DNA from: Sphagnum magellanicum
Lineage: Eukaryota > Streptophyta > Sphagnopsida > Sphagnales > Sphagnaceae
Length of the DNA stretch: 64,000 nucleotides
Reading direction: 5' to 3'
Assembly (NCBI GenBank): GCA_021904315.1
Contig: CM038921.1
Coordinates: forward strand, 9,826,146-9,890,145
The translations under genes were made by a program, and so were the position numbers. Within the stretch, counting starts at the first letter, position 1. Every line of letters begins with the position of its first letter. Shown piece after piece: positions 55,651-64,000 of this stretch. The notes below the pieces were generated by a model, which ran no database searches, had not been told where the DNA came from, and saw only the letters and a program-made list of their open reading frames with translations.

Positions 55651-57990
55651 TCACTAAAGAGGTTACATTGGGGTATGTGTTTGCAAGAACCCATGTGAAA
55701 AACATGCCAAAAATTTATTGTGAAGGTGCTTGTGACCACGTGGCTCTCTGAAATTTGAGATTGCGTTTTGAGCCCTCAGGCCTACCTCCACTAAACATTC
55801 CAACACACACAAATGAATTGAATATAGATTGTTGGACAGACAAGCATTCTATTTTGGAGCCACTTTGGATTGAAACCCATTTGAGTCCTGATAAAGGAAC
55901 TGGTCAAAATACATGCGAGAATGTACTTGTCCTGTAAAGTAGGGATATTGTGTTGAGTCATTCTAGTTGCCTCGTAAGGTAGGGATGCCGTGTTGAGAAT
56001 CATTATAGAGTATAGAAGCTTCAAGGGATTTTGCCCCCTATCAATTAGGTGAGACGATTCATCCTCATTTGGTTGTAAAAAATTCACATTCATATTTTGA
56101 CATTTTGTTTTCTCTGCCACCTCCTCAGATGTGCACCCAGCCCAACTGATTTTGTTAAAGTCACCACAAAACTAAATATGATTTTTTTTTTTCAAAATGT
56201 GACAATATGATTGAAACATTCAAATACACATATCATGAAGATTTTTATTTTATTTTTTGGGTTTGAAATTTTGCACAAATGTGAAAAATAAATATGAAAA
56301 GAGAATATTTTGGTCACCTTTTTTTTTTGGAGAAAAAAATCATTAAATTTGCAAAAAATTAAAAATCATGTTGTGACATTTTCCTATTGGTTTTGGTTTG
56401 GTAACAAATTTTTAAATGTTTAAATAGGTTCCTAGAACATGTCATCATTTAATGTGAGATCCCTTTTTGGTTCCTCATAACTAACGTGATGTTTTTTTGT
56501 TTTTTTCAATTAATTTTTTTTAAATCATCAATTTTTGTCTTTCACAACAACATGATGTACATTAAAAATATTTTAAATTTTAAATTTTTCCCCTAGCTCT
56601 GACCAATTTATCATAAATATTAATTGTTGATATTAAATTAATGGCAGGGCCATTGTGTATAACACACCTTGTTTAATGAAGTTTACCAAGGGTTTCATCA
56701 TCTACTATATTTCCAATGGCATCATGGCACTTGGTGCAATTAAGGGATTTCACAAAGAAAATATCATAAAAGCTTTATGTGGGAAAAAGAGTTGAATGGA
56801 AAGCTATGCTTATGAGTTGTTATATCGTAATACCTTTTTAGATTCCGTACAAATTAAATTTTTTTTAATTTGCTGAATTTTTTGAATATTAATAGTTAGT
56901 TATGACAAAAAATTTAAAGATTCATGCAACCGACCAAGTTTGAATCTTTCAATCCTCGAGGAGTGGCTTTCAGAAGTAACTTTAACCACAAAAGCACTAA
57001 ACTTCTCTTCTATGAGTATTTGGCTATAATAAATTGAATACGTAGTGCCGAATTTTTCAGAATTAAAATTTTAATCGCCAAATTAAAAATTAAAAATTAA
57101 AATAATTATTCAACACCTCAAAGCCGAACCTGAAAAGGTTCTAAGATATTTAGCTATGAGGTACTAGATTCTCCTTGTATCATGCCTTTTAGAAAATTAT
57201 TTTATTTGAACAAGCTAGATGCACTAGCCTTTCTCATAGCAATTAGAGCACTAAAAAATACAAAATGAAGACTTGGACCATATTATATATGAGTAGTTTT
57301 TGTGTCAAGGTACACAACTTTGTCCATTAGTTATTGCAATCTTGTGAAAAGTGTGAAAGCTAAAAACAAGTTTGTAATCCACTATTTTTCTTCCCACATG
57401 ACAAGATTGTAGGGACAACTATACACCTTTATCAATTGATGCCGGCATCATGTACTTGATGGGTAGGTAGGTAGATTGGTAGGTAAATGGGGAGAAATAG
57501 TAGAACTCTTTATGTAGTGTGAGTAAGTAAGAAAACATATTCATCAAGGTGATGTGTGTTATTTCATAATAGGGGCAAGATGGATAACTAGGTTGATGTG
57601 GTCAAAATTGAAGAGAAAAATTTAGTATAGTTTTTTTTTTCAAGGTCAAAAGGGCGGGGAAGGGATGAGTCCCCCCAAAAAAAACATTGAACTATGCTAA
57701 CCAAGGTGGGTAGCACAAAAACAAAATTAAATGAAAAAAAATTTGAGTTTTTCAAAGAATTTGGGGGTGCATCAAGTTATGACAAAAAAAATACCCAAAA
57801 CTAGTGTTAAATAAACTAAAGGTAATGGGAGGTGCTACCTTTATTTATACCCTATCATGGACTTAGTTAGAAGCTCCCATGCGTGCATCGACCAAATAAA
57901 CTTTTTAAAACTTTCATAAAGGCTTCCATGTGTGCATCAACTAAGGAAATTTTTTGAGAAGCTTTTTAACCAATAATGTATTATGAGTAA
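55651..57990. other. AT-rich spacer with dispersed repeats
   Basis: No gene is supported. Contains a repeat shared with 26750-26830 (about 55920-56055) and copy B of the AT-rich dispersed repeat (56535-56680). Confidence 0.5.
56535..56680. repeat. Dispersed AT-rich repeat, copy B
   Basis: Partner of 19060-19215; shares the catgatgtacattaaa, cccctagct and gccattgtgtataacacacc blocks in the same order. Confidence 0.7.
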
Positions 57991-57997
57991 ACTAAGA

Positions 57998-58157
57998 ATT
58001 AACAATGATGTAGGTGATTATGTTGGTGCAAACAATGATGTAAACGACTATGTTGGTGCGAATGATGATGCAAACGATTATGTTGGTGTGAATGATGATG
58101 CAAGCGATTATGTTGGTGTAAATGATGATGTAAGTGACTATGTTAGTGTAAGTGATA
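57998..58157 (+). repeat. 33-bp minisatellite, five units, open in frame
   Basis: Units of the type gatgatgcaaacgattatgttggtg repeat with a period of 33 bp, a multiple of three. On the plus strand they read as an acidic peptide repeat of the kind NDDANDYVGV with no stop across the array. No start codon or flanking open frame supports a gene, so this may be a fragment of a lost repeat-protein gene or chance. Confidence 0.75.
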
Positions 58158-58575
58158 AGTGATGGTGGTGTTTGTAACATTTAGTCTTAGAATATTTTGT
58201 CATTTTTTTTCAAAATGTAAATTAGTTGCATGGTCATCACCTCCTCCCCAAATGCAAATTACTTTTTTTCCATGCGCAAATTGCTTCTTCCCCAAATGCA
58301 AATTTCTAAGCTTTGGTACAATTGATGTTGTGGACCCAACTTTGGTGCAACTATGATGGTTTCCTTTCCTTTCCAAGCATGAAGCTTGTGTTGTTTTCAT
58401 TTAATCAATTACCATGAAATTTACAATGTCTTTGTTTTTTTTCCAAATGCAAAGGCCAATAATGCCTTTGCTATGCATCTCCACACTTTCCTACAAGTTA
58501 AACTATTATATTCAAAAGTTTTTAACTTGTTTGCCTCCTTAACTTTTGTAATAAGTTGTCATCTAAATCATCTAC

Positions 58576-58735
58576 AACACAAGGAATTCAACATTCTTCT
58601 TTTGGCAAAAATGTAAATGTTAAAACTTTGACAATAACTCTCACATGAATCACCCAACACAAGGAATTCAACATTCTTCTTTTGGCAAAAATGTAAAGGT
58701 TAAAACTTTGACAATAACTCTCACATGAATCACCC
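58576..58735. repeat. Tandem duplication of an 80-bp unit
   Basis: Units 58576-58655 and 58656-58735 are virtually identical, both beginning aacacaaggaattcaacatt. A single a/g difference (aaatgtt against aaggtt) is the clearest change, indicating a very recent event. Confidence 0.95.
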
Positions 58736-58934
58736 AAAAGAGAGCCCACACACCTTCCATGCCCAAGAGAAGCTTTCACCTAACTAGTGCAAAACATAGG
58801 ATATTGGATGAAATTGGTTTTCTCTTGGGTTATTTTCCTTTCTTGTGATCTTGTCATGACTTTTCTTTTACATCATTAGTTTCACCCGAACCCAAGGTTT
58901 TTGTCCTATGTCCTCCCTACTAAATAGGGATGAC

Positions 58935-58938
<4 letters not shown>

Positions 58939-58974
<36 letters not shown>
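58939..58974. repeat. (GT)n microsatellite
   Basis: About 18 uninterrupted GT units. Confidence 0.95.
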
Positions 58975-58977
<3 letters not shown>

Positions 58978-60272
58978 AATATATATATAAATAATACAAC
59001 TTCATCCTAATTTGTGGGTTTGTCATCTAGTTCTTAAGTTGTGGCCTACTTCAACCCTATGTCTAAGAAGCCTAAGGCCCAACCCAAGTAACCCATGCCA
59101 TGCTCATGTTTAAGAAGCATGGGTTGATTCAACCCTATGTCCAAGAAACTAAGGACCTTCCCAAAGAGACCTAGACCCGCCCACCATAATGTCCAAGAAA
59201 TTGAGGACCTTCCCAAAGAGACCTAGACTAGCCCATCATCAAGTCTAAGAAACTTGAGCCTGGTCCAAGATGCCCAGGCCACCTTCACATACAGTTGTGT
59301 CCCTCCCTTGTCAAAGAAGCCCAAGTACTTGAGTTCAAAGGACTGGTCCAAGCCTGGGTTCAAGAAGCCAAGGCCTGACCTCTTCATGTATAGCATAGTA
59401 ATATCCTAGGCCCAAGTCCATGAGACCTAACTGGCCCTTTCTTGTTCATAAAAGGCATGGGTCCCATTTAAAATGCCAAGGCCCATTGTAAAAACCTCGG
59501 GCCTTGAGCTTTTTCCATTGGGCTTGGGCCTTTTACACATAAGAATGGGCCTATGCATTTTACATTGGGCTTGGGCCAATTGCATTAGGCCTGTGCTTTT
59601 TTGCATTGAGCCCACACTTTTTTATATACAAGAACCTGGCTCATTCCCTTGGCCCTAAGCTATATTTGCATTGGGCCCATGCTTTACATGAAAAAATGGG
59701 CTAGGCTAGTAGGCCTCATGGACCAAGTCTATGGGATGGGCTCGTCTATGGGAACATAATATTTTCATGGGTAAGGTATGAAGACCAAGGCAAGGGTCTT
59801 TAATGCCATGGTTTATGGCCGGTGGTTTATGGTTTGTTTGTTGTTGGGCCCTGCCCCCACAGGGATAGGGACTATTGCATTCGATTCAAAGTTTGCAACT
59901 TTTACCTTATTGGAACCGCTTTCATACTGTGAGAACCGGTTCTTTTGATGGACATGTTTACACCTAGAAAAATATTTTCTCAGTGATTTTTTTTGGTGAC
60001 CTGATTATGTCTCCCAATTTGTATTACGACAATAAAAATAAACTATTTATTGGATATTTTAATCATTTTTATAAACAAATTTTTATTTTAGATTAACTAT
60101 GAGATTTGAAATGCAAACCAACCACCAAACAACACTTAATAGATGTGATGGGAAAATGGTTCAATTTATTTGGAAATCAAAACCATTATCAAATAATGAA
60201 CTCATATAAAATGTGTTGGAAAAATGAAAAATGCAATATATGTTTGCAAGGCTTTTCCCATTTATTTATTTA

Positions 60273-60276
<4 letters not shown>

Positions 60277-60306
<30 letters not shown>
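60277..60306. repeat. (TA)n microsatellite
   Basis: About 15 TA units. Confidence 0.9.
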
Positions 60307-60311
<5 letters not shown>

Positions 60312-60468
60312 AAATACTAAGTCTTTGTCCCCATTTTCCTAATGAAATTTTTTGCTATCTCTCTTTTAATTATAAATGAATATTGGTGGAGAGACATGTT
60401 TTTTATTCTTGTTCTTGTTTACATTGGTTTTTAACATAGAATTCAAATATGATAGAAATTTCTTGGGT

Positions 60469-60471
<3 letters not shown>

Positions 60472-60501
<30 letters not shown>
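60472..60501. repeat. (TA)n microsatellite
   Basis: About 15 TA units, followed by a looser catata/acatag-rich stretch to about 60600. Confidence 0.9.
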
Positions 60502-60504
<3 letters not shown>

Positions 60505-61806
60505 CATGCACACTTATATATGAAAACATAGATACATAAACATAGATACATACATATATAGACACATCCATGCACACAAACATATATGTTTCTATAGACA
60601 TGTTTTAAATACATCTACAAGGTATCATCTATAGGTAGGGCCTGCGTGTTTGTGACACCTTGTCCCATATGAACTACCCATGAAAGAAGGTTCAGCTACT
60701 TATCAAAAACCTTAGGTGACCCAAGGAATTCCTAGGCTGCCTAATTTACAAGTTACCTAGGTTATTATTTTATTTTTCATGGGCTTCACGTTGTTGCTAC
60801 GCATTACCAGTGACAATGAAATGACAAAAAAAAAAAAAAAGGATTTATTTTTGAAAACTTTGTTATTTTCAGATATATATAGGATTCAAATTGTTCTAAA
60901 TATCGCCCAATTGAAATATAAGATTTAATTAGTCACCCTTGTTTTTAATTCATTGAAATCTTGGAAGTAATTAGGATGGATAAACATTAAATCAGCTAAG
61001 TAAGTGGGGATTAAATTACATGTTTACATGTGTATAAAATTAGAATGACACAATTTTTTTTAAAAATAACAAAGCAAAAACAAAAATATTGTTTTGGCAT
61101 ACTAAATGCAAAAAATATGAATATATGTATTGATTTTTTGCATTGACATGTTTGCTCCTTTGTTAATCTCTTGAAATAACCTTAGCATATTCAAATGAAA
61201 TAACACATATTTACATTTGTATGAAATTACATGTTTATGTGTGTATGAAATTGGAAAGACACAAAAAAATTCTAATTCTTTTTTGAAAGGACACAAAGAT
61301 TCCAAAAGACATTGAATAACCTTTTTTTCTCTTTTTCTTTTTTTTTCTTTTGATATCTTGAGATCCATAAGGACATTTTGAAACATTACAACTTGTAAAG
61401 TGTTTTTTTTTTTGGGAAGATTCCGAGTTGGGATCAACCTCTAATAAATTTGCAGTTTGGAACTATCTTTTTTTACGACCTACAACTATAGCCCATCTCA
61501 CCTAAACCAGCTCTGATGAAATCATTGTCCCCCAAAATTTATTTTATTTTATTTTATTTTTCAAAGAAGCCCCATGACCCATATAACTTTCCCTCCTGAG
61601 AGTCCTAGGGTTGTTGCACCAGCCCTTGAAAACACATGTAGGCCAAAAAAATTCTTGCAACCAATCCGATGAGCTAACACACACCCATGAGGCCCAGATT
61701 TGGATGTTCCCTTCTTTTGGGGGAGGATTGGGTGGGGGGGGGTGTCAGATTTTTTTGTTCCCAATGTGTTCCTCAACATGTTCCCCATAGCTCCTCACTT
61801 TATCTT

Positions 61807-62387
61807 ATACTAGTGTGAACCCGGTGCATAATGCACCTGTCCCCCCCCCCCCCTTACTTACTTTGGACCGGAAGCAACCTCTCCTGCTGCAGGGTTGTTG
61901 TGAATGCTCCCCGGAGCTGCTGGCCAGACATCATCCAAAAAAAAAAAGATAAAAAAAGAAGCAAATACGTAGCCTTAGATTTTTCTGCCCATTTCTTTTC
62001 TTTTTTTAAAATTTTGTTTCTTCATTTTTGTTAATTTAAGAGAAGGGGAGAAAAATCCGAAAAAAAAAATCCAAAAAAAAAAGATAAAAAAAGAAGCAAA
62101 TGCGTAGCCTTAGATTTTTCTGCCCATTTCTTATTTTTTATTTTTTAATCCAAAAAAAAATCCAAAAAAAAAAAGATAAAAAAAGAAGCAAATACGTAGC
62201 CTTAGATTTTTCCGAAAAAACAAATCCAAAAGAAAAAAGATAAAAAAAGAAGCAAATACGTAGCAGAACGGTCTCTGCGGCTCATTTCTGGGGGGGGGGG
62301 GGGGGGTTGCAGAATCGGCATCGCAGAGACCGTTAACGGATTGGAACGCCCTCAGACGGACGGACTAAGTGAATTTATATATAAGAT
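61807..62387. mobile_element. Non-autonomous element with atactag end, unit 1
   Basis: Left end atactag is followed by gaacccg and the palindrome ggtgcataatgcacc. The right end is gacggacggac followed by tttatatataagat. Inside are four copies of a segment containing gataaaaaaagaagcaaata (about 61949, 62083, 62175, 62240), C and G homopolymer runs, and a hairpin with perfect 13-bp arms at 62267-62279 and 62322-62334. No coding capacity. The layout of terminal hairpin, internal tandem repeats and fixed tail resembles Helentron-associated or other structured non-autonomous elements. The class is inferred. Confidence 0.55.
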
Positions 62388-63155
62388 ACTAGTTGGTAAA
62401 CCCATTTTGCAAGCAAAATGATCAGGGGAAAAGTTTTATCACCTTTGAAACATTCCCCAAAAAATTCCTTTTGATTGGCCACATTTGTGATATACTACAG
62501 AAATTGTGAAAGATTCCTGTTCTCTATCGACATGCTAGCTTTTAAAAAAAAGAATAAAGACAGGAGGTTTATTTTTAAATGGTTAGTAGCTTTTTTTTTT
62601 CTTTTTTTTTTCTTATATGGTTTTTTTTTTTTTTTTTTCCGGCAGAAATGTTTAAGCAGAAAGCAAATAAAAGAAAGGTTTGTAGTTTGAGTTTATGAAG
62701 TAAATTATTTTTTTTGTTTTCTAACGACAGGATGTAGAAAGAAAACAAACGAAAGAAAAAAGGAAAATCTCTCGAAAAAAGGAAAACCCTAAACCCGGAC
62801 ACACCCAAGAGGATACCCATTACACTGAGTGATACCCATTACGGACACACCCAAGAGGATACCCATTACACTTAGTGACACCCTGACACTGAGTGATACC
62901 CATTACACTGAGTGATACCGATACCCTGAGTGACTTTTCCTCTCACCGAAAGTTCTCACAACCCAGCCAAGAGTTTACCCATTGCACTGAGGGACCCTGT
63001 TTTCCTCACAAACAAACCGGACACTGAGTGATACCCATCACACTGAGTGATTTTTCCTGACACTGAGTGATACCCATTACCCTGAGTTTTCCAGCCAATA
63101 GGATATCGGACGGACGGACGGACGGACACACACCGATTCTTTTATTTATAGAGAT
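62388..63155. mobile_element. Non-autonomous element with actag end, unit 2, abutting unit 1
   Basis: Begins actagttggtaaaccc followed by the palindrome ttttgcaagcaaaa, and ends with four ggac repeats, acacaccgattctttt and atttatagagat. The end structure matches unit 1, although the sequences differ. It contains T-rich tracts and a minisatellite built on actgagtgatacccatta (62797-63085). No coding capacity. Confidence 0.5.
62797..63085. repeat. actgagtgatacccatt minisatellite
   Basis: Irregular array of about ten copies of an 18-20-bp motif (acactgagtgatacccatt), some separated by cggacacacccaagaggat. Lies within unit 2. Confidence 0.85.
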
Positions 63156-63587
63156 ATCCTTTGCCTTAAATCCTATCCTATTCTTGTAACTTACATAAGC
63201 ACCCCACAGAATGAGATTTCAACAGATTGATTTTGGGACTATCCAAAGCTAGAAGTTGTTGTTGTTGTGATGGGCCAATCAAGGGTGCCCATCACAAAAG
63301 GAATTTTTTTTAGAGTCCCCACAACGAATTAATACAAGTCATGAATATACCACAATAGTACACATACTATAAACCCCAAATTGTATGTCCTAGCCATAAG
63401 CCTATAGGTTGAAAATGTGACAAACAAATGTAGGAATAGGTGGTGATGCACTCAAGAGGTCCAAGCTTTTTTCTTTTTTTTTTTGTGGTGGGCGGGACGG
63501 AGGTGGGGATGCGTAGATTTTGGGCAGCTATGCCCAACATTTAGCCACCACCAAGATGTGTGTAGGGCACTATTTAGATTGGTAGCT
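63156..63587. other. Spacer with a small perfect hairpin
   Basis: Includes gtgatgggc ... gcccatcac (about 63269-63297), 9-bp perfect arms around an 11-bp loop. No gene is visible. Confidence 0.45.
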
Positions 63588-63746
63588 CACCAAATATGAC
63601 ACCTATTGATTGCACATTGGAAAATATCACGACAATTTTTGTAATACGGAATGGGTTTAGTAGGGCCTTACTAAGTCCATTCCATAATATAAAAAGTGTT
63701 GAGATATTAGTTTCCGGCATGCAATCAGCAGGTGTGGAATTTGGTG
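63588..63746. mobile_element. Foldback element of about 159 bp
   Basis: Nearly the whole segment is an imperfect palindrome centred on tagtagggccttacta. The left arm (caccaaat, tgattgca, tggaaa, ggaatgg) pairs with the right arm (ccattcc, tttcc, tgcaatca, atttggtg). This pairing explains why both strands carry similar open frames. Typical of foldback-type MITEs; flanking duplications are unclear. Confidence 0.75.
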
Positions 63747-64000
63747 AACCTGCTCCCACCAGGGAAGATGTTACACAAACAAAGGGTCCTTATTGTAGGC
63801 AGCCCAATAGTAGGCTTGCTTCTTTTTTCCTTGGCTGCCCTTTGCCCTATCCATCTTTTTCTCAGGTGTGTATTACAGGCCTAAGATTTGCATAACAAGA
63901 ACCCAAAGTTTGTAATGGGCAGCACCAAAATGTGTATGTGCATCTCTTTTCTCTTAGACACATCTTGGGTGGGCTTATGGGCGGGCAGTAAGGGAAAAAT
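63747..64000. other. Right edge of the window, no gene seen
   Basis: A plus-strand open frame from the foldback runs to 63895 but has no family resemblance. Nothing else is supported. Confidence 0.4.

Larger units (their letters stand above)
58160..61806. other. Repeat-rich spacer without genes
   Basis: Contains an 80-bp tandem duplication and GT and TA microsatellites. At 59050-59760 there is a compositional oddity made of many cccaag, ttgggcc and aagaagcc motifs, with two near-repeats of accttcccaaagagacctag. No conserved coding block. Confidence 0.5.

Noticed and set aside
59427..59658. Open frames rich in Gly, Leu and Pro on both strands
   Set aside because: They follow the repetitive ttgggcc/cccaag composition and match no protein.

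Overview
The window is nuclear DNA of a land plant. The genes are split by many short GT-AG introns (mostly 80-700 bp) and have clear plant orthologues. The spacers are very AT-rich and full of microsatellites, minisatellites and non-autonomous transposons. The gene density and AT-rich spacers would fit a compact non-angiosperm genome (moss, fern or lycophyte), but I cannot fix the lineage from sequence alone. I assembled the gene models by hand from conserved protein blocks, splice sites and reading-phase agreement.

Layout. 991-8476 (+): the plant CLEC16A/TRANSPARENT TESTA 9 (GFS9) homologue, first exon missing. 10146-12199 (-): NAA20, catalytic subunit of N-terminal acetyltransferase B. 14150-18658 (-): a 739-residue STR6-type protein joining a TrhO/YceA-like rhodanese module, a Cys-rich segment and an FSH-type serine hydrolase. 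18.8-27.0 kb: a gene-free AT-rich block of old repeats. 27072-27880: a GC-richer minisatellite of about 44 bp per unit, directly upstream of the translation release factor eRF3 gene (28143-35330, +), which has two possible C-termini. 37205-40496 (-) epsilon-COP and 41068-42717 (+) ribosomal protein uS17 (RPS11) are divergent and share a promoter of about 570 bp. 44757-45799 (+): three phase-compatible exons of an unidentified gene. 50776-55574 (-): an apparently intact CYP716-like cytochrome P450 with three MITEs in its introns. 55.6-64 kb: gene-free, repeat-dense DNA, including two abutting non-autonomous elements (61807-63155) and a long foldback element (63588-63746).

The genes do not form a pathway. 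Most are housekeeping genes (vesicle trafficking, N-terminal acetylation, translation, tRNA or sulfur-related), and the P450 is the only clear specialised-metabolism gene. I see no rRNA, tRNA or CRISPR, and no autonomous transposase or reverse transcriptase. The most useful leads are the alternative eRF3 C-terminus, the fused STR6 architecture, the unidentified three-exon gene, the 44-bp minisatellite and the paired elements near 62 kb.
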